Origin: Diphasiastrum complanatum
Lineage: Eukaryota > Streptophyta > Lycopodiopsida > Lycopodiales > Lycopodiaceae
NCBI GenBank assembly: GCA_029204225.1
Contig: MU832009.1
Coordinates: 27,930 to 91,929 of the forward strand
Length of the DNA stretch: 64,000 nt
Reading direction: 5' to 3'
The notes beneath the pieces were generated by a model. The model saw nothing but the letters and a program-made list of their open reading frames with translations. It ran no database searches and was not told where the DNA came from. Of the stretch, positions 32,745 through 44,600 are shown piece after piece. Position 1 is the first letter of the stretch, and the number at the start of each line of letters is the position of its first letter. The position numbers were made by a program, and so were the translations under genes.

Positions 32745-33448
32745 TGCATTATGTGTCGCTCAGCGATGTTCAATGGCATTTAAATTATACGTCGTCATAC
32801 GACGTATACTATCCGTCGCCAAACCGTCATTGTTTAAAAACCATCCCTCAGGTTTTACAGTATGCAATAATATTATAGCATCGCTTGCCGACGACGATTA
32901 AGTTACCAAGATGTTTAATCGTCGCTCTAACGTCGCCAAAATGTAGCTCAACTTGTCCGTCGCCTGGCAACATTCAATATCTGTCGCCAAACCATCGTTG
33001 GTCAAAAACCATCCCTTGGGTTTTACAATCTACAATATTATTACAGTGTCACCCGACGACGGTTACGACAAGGAGGCGTTTAGGCATCACTCAAATGTCA
33101 CCCTAACGTTGCTCGCTCTGGACGTCACAGAGCGATGGTTAGTAACCGTCACTACAACGTCATTTTTCCAAAACTTTTTTTTTGGGACTGAACGTCACGT
33201 GGCGATGTTCAGGAAAAATTATCGCTGGTCATCATAAAAGTGTCGTCACTAATGTCGCTAAAAAAAGTATCGCAAAGCGTCAAATATTGTATGTCGCACG
33301 ACGACGATTAAGATATCGCAAAGTGACATTCTTTTGTGACAGTTAAAAAATTATATATCTGTCGCTATTAAAATTGTGGAGCGACGTTTAATTTTGACTA
33401 AATAAATGTCGTAAACTTTTGTCGCTATAAACATTTTTTGTGGTAGTG
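32745..33448 (-). mobile_element. CACTA (En/Spm-like) transposon end with subterminal repeats
   Basis: The right edge 33421-33448 is, on the - strand, CACTACCACAAAAAATG... followed by TTTATAGCGAC, a classic CACTA terminus. Over the adjoining 700 bp GTCGC/GCGAC and CGACG motifs recur many times on both strands, as in En/Spm subterminal repeats. Two related segments start at 32813 and 32981 (period 168 bp). A perfect 10-3-10 palindrome lies at 32786-32808. Immediately right of the end is Copia coding sequence, so it inserted into that element. The opposite end was not found; the element may be truncated. Confidence 0.7.
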
Positions 33449-34100
33449 ATGCTTACATCCATGCATGTTAAATCTATTGAGTAAAAAAGAGCATACTTAG
33501 ATTGACCAATGAAGACATAATCTAAAGATCTAAGTAATTCCATACACAAAATGATGTGCAAATGGCCGAGATCTACCATCTTGAATTCTTTGGATAAATC
33601 TAGCTTAGTTTTTTCAATCCCTTCTAAGTATGATATCATCAACATAAAGCAATAAAAGTACAATGTCCATTTCACTAAATCTTATGTACAAAGTGGGATC
33701 ATATTCACTAGGAGTAAATTCAATAGAGATAAGAAAAGAATTGAGCATTGTATTCCAAGATCTAATCATACAAGCTCCTCTTGGGATGGCACACCTTGTC
33801 TTCCATCCCTTGCTTGATGAAGCCTCAAACTTCTCCATGAATATGTCCTCATCCAAATAGCCATTTAGAAATGCATTTGACACATGCATTTGAAACAAGA
33901 ACCAACCAAAGTGAGAAACAAGAGCAATGATAAGTCTTATGGTAACCATCTTTGCCACAGGTGCAAAGGTCCCATCATAATCTATGCCCTTGGATTGAGC
34001 TTACCCCTAAGCCTTGCCTTGTGCTTAGAAAAACTCCCATCTTGATTTAACTTGATCTTAAAAAGCCACTTGCATCCAATCACATTCTTTATTGTGGACA
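33449..34100 (-). pseudogene. Ty1/Copia reverse transcriptase fragment
   Basis: On the - strand: NVIGCKWLFKIKLNQDGS, then AKMVTIRLIIALVSHFGW, FQMHVSNAFLNGYLDEDIFME, LLLLYVDDIIL and KMVDLGHLHIILCMELLRS, ending near KYALFYSIDLTCMDVS where the CACTA end begins. The first RT aspartate motif (LD[IV]xxAFL) reads MHVSNAFL, so the Asp is lost. The YVDD motif is intact, but frameshifts separate the blocks. Right boundary about 34100. Confidence 0.85.
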
Positions 34101-34177
34101 AAATTGAGGAAAACTTCCGCAATTTTTGCCATCACGGCAAGAATTGCAAAAAAAAAATTCTGCAATTTTTTGGCTAG

Positions 34178-34286
34178 CGTCGATTACCAGAACTTGGCAG
34201 ATGTTATGGTCGACGCTAGCAGCGTCGACCATAGCATCTACTAAGTAGCATTGACCATAGCGTTTACTAAGTTCTGGTAATCGACG
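34178..34286. repeat. Hairpin cluster: 18-bp inverted repeat enclosing a perfect palindrome
   Basis: Arms CGTCGATTACCAGAACTT (34178-34195) and its reverse complement (34269-34286) enclose 73 bp. Within them 34206-34232 is a perfect 12-3-12 palindrome rich in GTCGAC. A further GTCGA-bearing partial copy follows to about 34326. This has the look of a small foldback element, but no flanking target duplication was confirmed. Confidence 0.8.
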
Positions 34287-34470
34287 TTGTGGTCGACATT
34301 GCTATCATCGACCATAGAGTCGATTATCGGAAGCCGAATTGCTTGGCGCGTCGCGGTTTCTTTTCATTTCGATTTTAGATTTTCGAACGCGAAGAGGAGG
34401 ATATTTTTGCGCCTAGCGATGGTGCTGCTCTCTATGGCTCTTCTAATGATGCTTGATCTTTCTTATGCTT

Positions 34471-34770
34471 TTTTGTCACAGCCAAGCTCTCTACCTTTTC
34501 ACCATAGTCAGGGCTTGGAAAAAAAGTGGAGCATTGGACAAAAAGGCGAGCACCATAGCCAACATTCAAAAGTTTACTTGTTTTTCTTTGATACATTTGT
34601 GTTTATTGTTGTTTATGTTCTTTTGTCACAGCCAAAGCTCTTTACCTTCTTACCATAGCCAAGGCTTGAGCAAAAAGTTAAGCATTGGACACAAAGGTAC
34701 GCACCATAGCCAACATTCAAAAGTTTACTTGTTTTGCTTTGTTACATTTGTGTTTATTGTTGTTTATGTT
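34471..34770. repeat. Two-copy tandem repeat, 150-bp unit
   Basis: TTTTGTCACAGCCAA starts each unit at 34471 and 34621. The units match closely through ...CAACATTCAAAAGTTTACTTG and TTGTGTTTATTGTTGTTTATG. Noncoding as far as seen. Confidence 0.9.
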
Positions 34771-35164
34771 CTTTTCTCTCTCTCATCGACACTCTTTTGT
34801 TTTTTTTTTTCATCAGAGTGAAAGCTTTTCAAAAGCTTGAGGTAAAGCTCTTTAAAAGCTTGTAAACCTTGTCGAAGAGAGCATAAGAAGGCTTCTCAAA
34901 AGGAGTAAAGCTATTTAAAAGGGTGTAAAGCTTGGAGTAGGGCTTGGTGTAAAGTAAGTTTTTTGAAAACTTTGATGACTCTTTATCCTTTTATCTCTCT
35001 CATTGACACTCTTTTGTTTCTCTTTCATTAGAGTTAAAGTAGTTTGAGTAAAGCTTGGAGTAAAGTATGCTCTCCCTCTCCCTCTTTGTCTCTGTCTGTC
35101 TCTCTCCCTCATTGACACTCATTTTTCTCACTTTTATCACAGTATCCTCAGTTTGGAGTAAAGT
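34771..35164. other. Repetitive noncoding stretch between tandem repeat and Copia gag
   Basis: Short repeated themes (GTAAAGCTTTTTAAAAGCTT-like strings, TCTCTCTCATTGACACTC) recur. No gene recognised. Confidence 0.5.
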
Positions 35165-36011
35165 TTCTTGGGGTAAGTTGGTTTTTCTTCTTGAAACATT
35201 TAGAGGCATAGTGCCTCTTCTTGCCACAGAAGAAACACTTCACTTTCTTCTTTTTGGTCTTTGAGTTAGAAGGATGAGATGTATCATCCTCTTCACCATC
35301 TTTGTCTCGATCTTTGGCTTTGTCTTTGTTGGATGCTTGAGAGAATTGGTTCTTACTCCTTCCTTTCTGCTTGCCTTTGACAAAGAGGGCTTTGTCACTT
35401 CCACCATGCTCGAGTTTGTTCATCCTGGAGAGTTTATAGCTTTGTCTAGATTCTTCAGAAATAAGAATTCCTTGGAGACTTTCTAGATTAGGCAATTCCT
35501 CCTTAATAGCAAAAGACTGAACAAGATTATCATAGTCATCTCTCAAGACATTCAGTATGACTTGAACTAGCTCATCTTGGCTAATAGTAACACCAACATA
35601 GAAAAGCTCTCTATGTAAATCTTTAACTCTCAGAACATAGTTAGATGCACTCTCTTCACTTCTTTGGAAACTTTGAAAAATCTGATTCCTAAGAGTGAGT
35701 ATTCTAGAAGTATTCTTTGCTTCATAGATGGTCTTTAGTGCATCCCAAGCTTCTTTGGCTGTAGTGCAAGATCCTATCTCTCTCAGAATTTCATTAGATA
35801 CATTCATCTTAATGAAATGTAGAGCCATTCTAGCTCTTTTCTTGTACTTAAGAATTTTAGCCTGTGCTTGAGGCTCCTCCTCAACACCAAGCAAAATATC
35901 CATAGCATCCTGGAGTATCAAAATAGACTCCATTTTGAACTTCCAAATTGAGTAATTAGAAGTGTTTAGTCTTTCATTGGCTTCTAGAAGATATCCTCCC
36001 TGAGATGCCAT
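35165..36011 (-). pseudogene. Ty1/Copia gag, truncated after the zinc knuckle
   Basis: Open - strand frame MASQGGYLLEANERLNTSNYSIW ... UBN2 core (ILREIGSCTTAKEAWDALKTIYE, NVLRDDYDNLVQSFAIKEELP) ... lysine-rich linker ... CCHC knuckle CFFCGKKRHYASKC ending near 35175. No stops within about 280 codons, so this piece is young. It breaks at KKNQ, where unrelated repeats begin; no protease, integrase or RT follows. Confidence 0.88.
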
Positions 36012-36248
36012 TTTAATGAAGACTTCTTAGTTATTGAACTGAGATATGTTTGAGCTTGTTCCAATTAGACTTAAAGTTGCTGCTCTCTTTCACTATAGGT
36101 ATTTTCAAGGATGTACTACCTTCCTATGTGAAACACTTGCAGCTATATTTGAGATGACTCTCAAATATTCCACAAAACAAGTTATCTAGATCAGACACAC
36201 AAAGTGGATTGAGACACTTTGGCTAGTTTGAATCCTACTTTTGGCATG

Positions 36249-36583
36249 TGTGAAATGCTTCAAAAGAAAACACAATTGACTCTCAGAAGGCTCAAAAGGT
36301 GTTCATTACTTCAAACTCAGTCTTGATGTTCAGTTTCTTGTGTAGGATGCTCAAAACAATGGATTCAGAACAAAGCAAGATTGAATCAAATCAAAATGCT
36401 GTCACTCGGATTTTGGACCTATCCCTATCATCTTTAAAAGCTTATAACTCTTGCTAGACACATCAGATTGATTTGGTTTCATCTTAATCTCAAGTAGATT
36501 GATAGATCAAGTAATCTGACAACCAATCCCTCTTGAGGATCAGATTAGGATCCACTCTTGGTCCTTTTTGTATTTTTTTCACA
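36249..36583 (+). repeat. LTR (3' end secure, 5' end tentative) of a + strand Copia
   Basis: The right edge TTTCACA at 36583 abuts a perfect primer site. Working leftward, TGTGAAA at 36249 would give matching inverted ends and a 335-bp LTR. The same flank-LTR junction sequence (TTTGGCATGTGT) also occurs at about 43823-43834 next to another - strand gag, so the left boundary may instead be internal to a shared leader. Confidence 0.5.
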
Positions 36584-36599
36584 TGGTATCAGAGCCAAG
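36584..36599 (+). promoter_or_regulatory. Primer-binding site, initiator Met type
   Basis: TGGTATCAGAGCCAAG directly follows the LTR end and is a perfect match to the usual plant Copia site. Confidence 0.88.
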
Positions 36600-37222
36600 T
36601 ACAAGAGGTTTTTTTGAAATTGATAGGGTTAATCCAAATCAAAGCCAAAATTAGCAGTTTTTAGGAAACTAGTCAAATTTTGTGTAGCGAGTTGGATTTG
36701 ATAGCTATCCTCAAATTTTTTGGTCCAGATCTTTTGTGGGCTGTAGGAACTCTTTTCACACATGTGAGGTCGTACATCTCCTGTTTTGACTCTATGAAAA
36801 GTACAGATCATAAGCTTTCCATCAAGCTATAACACTGCTATCTTTGGATCTATAAGCAAGGAGAATTTGACTCACATACCCAATTTGAGTAATTTTTGGT
36901 GCAAAATCAAGTATTTTCTATAGTAAATCTAATTCCTTGATTAGTTCTTGGATTAGATCAGCCAAAAGAAGCTTGAATTAGGTGCATTATTGATCTTCTC
37001 TGATTTTTTGAGTGTATGTTGAGGTTGAAGAGAGAAATTGCTAAAATCATAGATTAAGGAGTGATTTTGCAAGTTTGAGACTAGAATCTAAATTTCCATC
37101 ATTCTAGATTGGTTCATGAGTGATAGGATTGAGTCTATAAGCTTTCTAAATTGCTAGAAAACTTTAGGTTCAGATCTCTTAGAGAAACCATTAGAGTTTC
37201 TAGTGCTTTTTCACATTCAAAA

Positions 37223-37992
37223 ATGGCATCAATGGGTGGTTTTTTGCTTGAAGCTAGTGAAAGACTTACATTCACTAATTATGCTACTTGTATAGTTCGA
37301 ATGGAGTCCTTGCTTGTACTTCATGATCTTTATGACATAGTACTTGAGGTGGAAGTAGAACCTCAAGGAGGAGTTGAATTGGCTAAGTACAAAAAGAGAT
37401 GTAGAGTTGCATTACATTGCATAAAAATGAATGTAAGTAATGAACTTTTCAAAGAAATCTCATCTTGTACCACATCCAAAGAGGCATGTGATTCATTAAA
37501 AGCCATTTATGGATCCAAGAACACTTCAAGGATACTCATGCTTAGGAATCAAATTCTTCAAAGCATGAAAGGAAGTAGTGAAAGTGCCCAAAATTATGTC
37601 TTTAGGATCAAATCTTTGAATAAAGAGTTGTCTTCTATAGATGATAAAATCAAAGATGATGAATTAGTTCAAATCATTTTGAATGGATTTGGAGATGATT
37701 ATTCCAATCTTGTTCAAACCTTTGCTATTCAAGATTCACTTCCTAGTATTGAAAAACTTCAAAGTGTGCTTGTTAGTGAGGAGAGTAGAATGCTTCATAT
37801 CAAAAGTAGGATGAGTTCCTTATCTTTGAATGATGGTGATGAAAAAGCTAACTTTTCTTTGAAAGGCAAGAAGAAGAAGTTTCCATCCAAGAAGACTCAA
37901 GACATGGAGATGGAGAACAAAGATGGAGCATCAAGTTCCAAAGGCAAGAGCAAGAAGAACAAGAAGAAGCTAAAGTGTTTTTTTGGTGGAAA
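37223..37992 (+). pseudogene. Ty1/Copia gag, + strand, broken inside the zinc knuckle
   Basis: MASMGGFLLEASERLTFTNYATC ... UBN2 core (ISSCTTSKEACDSLKAIYGSKNTSR; LNGFGDDYSNLVQTFAIQDSLP) ... lysine-rich linker ... CFFGGKNG. The second knuckle Cys is Gly, and the reading is cut there. From about 37993 the sequence is RNase H of a Copia on the opposite strand. Starts 640 bp after the primer site, a normal leader for this group. Confidence 0.87.
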
Positions 37993-40500
37993 AAATGGAC
38001 TTGTCAACATTTGGGCAAATAGGTTGTCACAAATGATGATTGGGCTCTCTAAACAATCCAGCAAGTGAAGATCCCTTGATCATCCTCTTGATCCATACCA
38101 TCTCCTTTTGTGCAATGTGTAAGAGCTTTGTACTCGGCCTCACTAGATGACAATGAGATAGTGGCTTGTTTCATCGACATCCATGATATAGCTCCATCAC
38201 CTATGAAAATACAATGTGCACTTATGGATTTCCTGTCCATTTTATCTCCAACATACTTCAAATCTGAAAATCCAAACAAGCTAGTTGATCATCCCTCATA
38301 CAATATGCCAAAATCTCGAGTTCCAATGATGTACCTCAAAACTCATTTTCCTAGCTTCCAATGCTCCTCATTAGGATCTTGCATGAATTGACTCAATATT
38401 TTCAACATATTTAGATCTAGTCTAGTAATGGTTAGATAGATGAGTAAATCAGCTAGCTTCTTATAGTGAGTAATGTCCTTAAAGGATCTTTCACTACCTC
38501 TTATAGTTAGCTTTATATGAGACTCCATAGGTGTATCACAAGCTTTTGCATCTACCATATATAATCTTTTTAGAATAGAATTAGCATACTTCTCTTGACA
38601 AATGAGAGTAGATTCAGAAGATCTAATCACTTCTATTCCAAAAATGTAACGCAAGTTACCAAGATCATGCACCTCAAATTCCTTATTAAGATCAATCTTG
38701 ATATCCTGCACATCTTGATTGTTCCCACCACTCAAGATGATATCATCCACATAGATTAGCAAGATGGTAACATCATTTCTAGCAAACCTATAATAAAGTG
38801 AATGATTATACTCACTTATAACAAAGACTTGAGAGAGTAAAAAAGTGTTAAGCTTGGCAGACCAACTCCTTGGTGCTTGCTTAAGGCCATACAAACTCTT
38901 TTGTAGTAGGCACACATGATTTGGCTTTGTAGAAGAAATGTAGATCTCTGGTTGCTCCATGTACACTTCCTCCTCAAGATCACCATTCAAAAAAGCATTT
39001 TTAATGTCCAATTGCCATAGATTCCGTCCATAAAGAGTAGCAGTGAGATAATGACTCGAATGCTTACCATCTTTGCCATGAGTGCAAGGGTCTCATCATA
39101 GTCAATCCCTTGTTCTTGAGCATATCCTTTTGCCACTAACCTTGCCTTGTACTTGTTGATAGATCCATCTTGGTTTGTCTTCACCTTGAAGATCCATTTG
39201 CATCCAAAGCTTTCTTGTCCTTAGATAACTCCACCAATCTCCATGTTCCATTCTTCATAAGAGCTTGATACTCAAGATTCGTTGCTTGGATCCACTTCTC
39301 TTCTTTCCTTGCTTCATCTACACTTGTAGGTTCATCAAAAGAGGTTAGGAAAGCAAAATAATTTCCAAAAACTACTTGCTTACCCTTTTCATCATATGTG
39401 AGTCTTGAAGGCATTTGGCTTTCCCTTGATGTTCTCCTTGGCTTTTGACTTGATGAAGGTCCATCATCATCACCATCTAAAGTAGGATCATTTACATCAA
39501 CATAAAAAATGTTAGATCCATCCACATCACCATCAATAGTAGTTGAAGGCACTTTTGGAATGTTTCCCTTATCAAAAATGACATCTCTATCAACAATCAC
39601 TTTGTTAGTAGAAGGAATGCAAACCTTGTAGACTTTACTCACCTCACTATAAACAACAAAAATAACTTTCCTTGAAGATGGATCCTCCTTGGTCATATCA
39701 TCAAGAGTAATATTGACATAGCATGTGCATCCAAAAGTTCTTAGAAAGTTGACACTCGGCCTCCTCTAGAATAGCATCTCAAAAGGTGTCCTTCCATCCA
39801 AAATAGCACTCAGCCACCTATTGCACAAGAAATTGGCACACAACAAAGCTTGATCCCAAAATGGTTTATCAAGATTAGCACTTAACCTCATGGCTTTGGC
39901 ACTTTCACATAAAGTCCTATTCTTCCTTTCAGCCACTCCATTTTGTTGTGGGGTCCTTGGTGTTGTATACTCCCTCTTGATCCCATGCTCATCACAAAAG
40001 GCCTTGAACTTGGTAGATATATACTCACCACCATTGTGACTCCTTAAGCACTTGATTCTTGTGAAAAATTGGTCATCCCTTGCATTCTTGAACTTAACAA
40101 AGACATCATACACTTCATCTTTGCTCTTTAGTAGATAGATCCAACAAAATCTACTAAAAGTATCAATGAAAGTTATATACATCTTAGCTCCACTATTGCT
40201 AATTCCATAAATATCCAATTGTACAACTTGAAAAGACTTTGTAGATCTAGTATAAGGAAGTCTATGTGACTTTGACAAAGTACAATACTCACAAACATGA
40301 TTGATACTTTTTAAGGAACTTAGAAGACCTGTCACAACTTGCTTTCTAGCCATTACCTCCAATGACTTGAAGTTGAGGTGTCCCATCCTTTTATGCCAAA
40401 CATCTTGAATAGGTATTTGCTCTCTTGCAACACTTCGTTAGCAATAACACATGCATATAGTTTGAACAACTTCCTTTGGTTTTTCCCTAAACACCTTCCC
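37993..40500 (-). pseudogene. Ty1/Copia integrase, RT and RNase H block
   Basis: On the - strand in order: pre-integrase and integrase (40386-39766: MGHLNFKSLEVMARKQVV, C..C zinc pair, QLDIYG, YITFIDTFSRF, RSHNGGEYIS, AERKNRTL), linker (39696-39181: VIVDRDVIFD ... PSRLTYDEKGKQVVFGN), RT (39184-38343: KARLVAKGYAQEQGIDY, MDIKNAFLNGDLEEEVY, SLYGLKQAPRSW, LIYVDDIIL) and RNase H (38343-37993: SAHCIFIGDGAISW, SLSSSEAEY, PIIICDNLFAQML). The second integrase Asp (SDNG) is His (SHNG), so integrase is dead; the RT YVDD is intact. Several frameshifts. It abuts a + strand gag at 37992 and an hAT remnant at about 40512. Confidence 0.9.
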
Positions 40501-40511
40501 ATTAGACGAGG

Positions 40512-41696
40512 GAAGTAATCGAAGTGATGATCTTAGCATTTATTCCCAATAGCAAAAGCAAACAACAAACTTTACAAGAGAAGTTTCGTACACCTCTTCT
40601 GGATGATGCACAACTCGCTTTAGCTAAAGCTATCTTTTTCACTGGTTCATCATTGTACATGGTTATTCATGACAAATGGAAAAGTGCGTGGCATAAAATC
40701 GCAGAATATGGACCTAGATTTTGCCCTCCCTCATATCATCAAATGAGAAATAACTTCTTGACAAATGTTATGCAAATTTCAAACAAGGAGTTGAGACATT
40801 GATTTTAAACCACATTGGATCATCAGGATGTACCATCATAAGTGATGGATGGTCAAATGTGCAACGACCTCTGTTGATAAAAAACATCATGATGGTTTGT
40901 CCTCATGGTGAATGCTTCATAAAAGTTGTGGATAGTGCCGGTGAACTCAAAACAGGCACTTAGATAAAACTTGTTGAGTGACGTCATAGATGAGATTGGG
41001 TCACCTAACGTTGTCCAGGTGGTGATGGACAATGCTAAGAACTGTTGAGCTACTTGTAGAATACTGGAGGCTCATTATCCACACATCTATAGCTCGGGGT
41101 GCAACACACAGCTTGAATCTTGTGCTGCACGATTGGTACAAAAACGAGGATACCCAGTGATTCAAAAGTATTATAGATGATTGTCAAAAAATTGTCAAGT
41201 TTGTAATGAAACGTCAAAGAGTTCTTGACATTTTTTGACAACGCATGGTATGCATGCTGAAACTACCCGGTGAAACAATATTTTGCACACACTTGAATCA
41301 CTACTCCAAAATAAAAACGAAATCATGGAGACTTTTGTCTGTACATCATTATCTTCTTGAGAGGAAGGTCAAGTGATGAGAATGAAATTGAAAGTCGATG
41401 CTTTGAGTACAAAGCTTTTAGACTCTCATTTTTGGGACGAAGCATATCAAGTCGTGATGCATGTACTTTATGGTGTGCGTCAGTCTCAAATCTATCAAAA
41501 GTGTGGATCGCTTGGTAAATTATATAAGAGAGCTTAAAGGATCCACGTGAGTTACCACAGTCTGTGGACCTTTCAACAAGGCAAAGCGAGAAACATTGGG
41601 CAAGTACCTACACCTCTCCACAATACGGCTTTTCTTCATATGGTGACTTTCAATGTGAACTTATTGCATAAATAGCTGGCACAATTTATGGCCTCT
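40512..41696 (+). pseudogene. hAT transposase remnant (DUF659 region)
   Basis: 40524-40802 reads LLDDAQLALAKAIFFTGSSLYMVIHDKW ... PPSYHQMRNNFLTN, typical of plant hAT-type proteins with a DUF659 domain. After a frameshift come TIISDGWSN-like, INIMMVCPHGECFIK-like and DNAKN...ILEAHYPHIYSSGCN-like blocks, also hAT features, with several stops and shifts. The C-terminal dimerisation part is absent; the remnant is cut at about 41696 by a - strand Copia. No zinc BED finger or terminal inverted repeats were seen. Confidence 0.75.
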
Positions 41697-43639
41697 CCCT
41701 AAAAGTTCTTTGGCAAGGATGCTTCAAGCCTTAAGGCTTTGGAACATTCACACAAGAATCTATTCTTCCTCTCAGCCACCCCATTTTGAGAAGGGCAAAA
41801 GGCACAAGAGAACTCCCTTTTGATGCCTTCTTGCTCACAATAGTCATGGAATTTGTTGGAGATGTACTCTCCACCTCCATCACTCCTCAAAGTTTTGATC
41901 TTCAATGAGAATTGATTCTCAACATGATTTGAATAAGAAGAAATAATCATACACCATGGATTTTGAAAAAAGAAGATATAATCATGTGTATCTTGTGTGA
42001 TCATCAATAAAAGTTAGAAAACGAGTGGCTCCTCCCTTGCTTGTGCTTGATGAGAAATGTACCTCCGAGCGAATCAACTCCAAGGGATGTGTCCTCTTGA
42101 TGGAAGATCTTGTATATAGATTCTTGTGTGATTTTGCAATAGCACAAGCATCACATGGCTTGATCTCCTTGGAAAGTGTCTTTGGAAAGCCAATAGCCTT
42201 GGCTTCTTTGATCATAGATAGCATGGATTTGTTATTGGGATGTCCCAATCTCCTATTCCATAACTCCATCTTGGAAAGCTTGGTCACACATAAGCAAAAT
42301 CACAAAAAATTGCACTTTCTCTTGGATCCAGTTTGTAAATGCCTCCAAATATAGATCCATGTGCAAGGATCTCATCATCCTTCTTGGTCACACAAGTATC
42401 AATAAGGAATTTCACATCAAGGCCACTATCAAGAAGTTGGCCTATCAATATGGAATTTCACATCAAGGCCACTATCAAGAAGTTGGCCAACACTTATAAG
42501 GTTCTTTGTATGCTTAGGGACAAAAAGACCCTTCTTGAGAGAGAACTTTAGAAGATGCAAGCTTCAAGGAAATATTTTCTGTTCCTTCAATTTTTCACTC
42601 TTGATCATTTGCACTGTATATAGACTTCTTGGCTCCTTCATAAGGCAAGATAGATGAGAAGGAATTTTTGGAGCTACACATATGAGATGATGCTCCACTA
42701 TCAATATACCAAGATCCATCCTTCTTGAAGGGTGATGAGGAGAAGCTTGAAACCATAAGAGATCCTTCTCCATCACTTGTAATAGAATCTTCTTTCTCAT
42801 TAGAGATGTTGGCTTGTTTGAATTGGTTGTTCTTCTCAAAATAATTAGTGGCATAGTGGCCTTTCTTGCTAGAAAAGAAACATTTAATATTCTTCTTCTT
42901 CATCTTAGATGTAGAAGCTTGAGAGGAATCCTCCTCCTCTCCATCTTGTGCTTTGTCTTTTGCTTTGTCTTTAGAGAAATGTTGGTGATGCTTCTTGCTC
43001 CTCCCTTTGTGCTTGTCTTTGACAAATAGTGCTTTGCCATCACCATTATGATTGAGGGGTAATTCATCCATCCTCAAAAGCTTGTTCTCATGCCTTGATT
43101 CTTCAGCTATAAGAACTCCTTGCAAGGCCTCCAAGCTTGGTAAATCCTCCTTGATAGCATAGGATTGGACAAGATTTTCATATTCATCTCTCAAGCCATT
43201 GAGAATGACTTGGACTAGCTCACTTTGATTGATAAAATCTCCAATACAAGCAAGCTCCCTATGAATGTCTTTGAATCTCAATACATAATTAGTAGCACTC
43301 CCTCACTCTTTTGAGAACTTTGAAATATTTGATTTCTAACAGTGAGGAGCCTGGAGGTATTCTTGGCCTCATAGATAGCTTTGAGTGCATCCCAAGCTTA
43401 CTTGGCCAAGGTACAAACACCAATCTCTCTCAAAATCTCATCAAAGACATTCATCTTGATATAATGTAGAGCCATCCTAGTGCTTCTCGAAGGACTTGTG
43501 TCTCCTCCTCAAGCCCAAGTACAATGTCCATCACATCTTGGAGTATCGAGATTGACTCCATTCTTACCTTCTAAATAGAATAGTTGGAGGTAGATAGCCT
43601 TTCACCTGATTCCAATAGGAGGGAACCCATGGAAGCCAT
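41697..43639 (-). pseudogene. Ty1/Copia gag, protease and N-terminal integrase
   Basis: On the - strand: Gag start MASMGSLLLESGERLSTSNYSI at 43639, a UBN2 core with stops, then open 43281-42595 (LNGLRDEYENLVQSYAIKEDLP; degraded knuckle CFFSSKKGHYATNYF; protease WYIDSGASSHM), pre-integrase (42287-41982: MELWNRRLGHPNNKSML, CDACAIAKSH) and integrase (42007-41699: KTLRSDGGGEYIS, QNGVAERKNRFL). The knuckle has lost Cys positions, and the first integrase Asp appears as Glu (RSEV). Truncated at LPKNF where the hAT remnant begins. A 47-bp tandem duplication lies at about 42408-42501. Confidence 0.87.
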
Positions 43640-44110
43640 AAAAATTAGTGAATGTTGCTTCTCTCTCACTCAGTAGGATCCAATAAAGGTGTACTACCAA
43701 CTCTTATGTAAGATCTTGCAATGAAATGTGAGATCAAGCTCACTAGCTTTTCTAATCTCTTTCAAACTAGATCAACCTCTCACTCTAAAGTGGAGTATAG
43801 GAAAAGTTTGGGTCAAACTCTCTTTGGCATGTGTAAAACACTCAAAGAATTCACAAATCACGCTAATATAGTGGAATTGTAAGAAACAATATGGCTATGA
43901 TCTCAAAAAGATGACTAGATCTCAAATAGATGTGATTGGCAAGCTTTATCTTGAATTTTTGGATCAATCAAGCAAGATAGAGATCAAACTAAATGTGTCC
44001 GACTAGGTTGGGTGCCCTACCCACCTTGATTGAATTGGCTATAACTTTTGATTGGAAGATCCAAATGATTTGAAACCAATTGCTACACAATTTTGAATCT
44101 GCAAAGAGTG
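43640..44110 (-). other. Leader/LTR-like sequence upstream of the Copia gag
   Basis: Shares scattered similarity with 36012-36480 beside another - strand gag, including the TTTGGCATGTGT junction (about 43823). LTR boundaries are not resolved. Confidence 0.4.
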
Positions 44111-44319
44111 CACAATTACAATTTTAAATTGATGATTTGCTATGATGGGAAATTTAACTAATGCAATTTTGTTGAATGCGTGGGAGAAATCTTTTCTGTC
44201 TAGCCAATACATTTAAGAATTTGCTAGCAAGAGTGCGTTCAAGAAGGAGATCTTCAATTGCTGGTATCTCATCCTCAGAAAGAGTAAATGAATTTTTTGA
44301 ATAGATTGATCTAAGAAGG

Positions 44320-44600
44320 TGATGTAAATGCACCAATTCAAACTATCAAACGCAAGAGGCCAGCACAATGGAGTGTTGATAATCATGAGAATGTGTCTCA
44401 TTTTATAAATATAGAATATGTGCAAACGATGTCCACAAAGAGTAAATACAATCTTCCAAGTTGCACTCAATTTAGAATTTCATATACACCTACCGATGCG
44501 TCGGGACAAGTTAGTCTACAATCATGTGTTCATGTACTTGAAAGAGAATTGAAGAATAATTGGTGGGCTATTTGATGTCTAAGAATTGGTGCTAGATCAA
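44320..44600 (+). pseudogene. Unknown protein fragment, related to 28089-28463
   Basis: Frame DVNAPIQTIKRKRPAQWSVDNHENVSHFINIEYVQTMSTKSKYNLPSC ... LQSCVHVLERELKNNWWAI, stop, CLRIG. Collinear with the - strand fragment at 28089-28463 (NIEHVQ ... LQLCANILERELNNSWWAIRCLRIG). The KRKRPAQW patch is basic. Family unknown; it behaves like part of a dispersed transposon gene. Confidence 0.45.
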
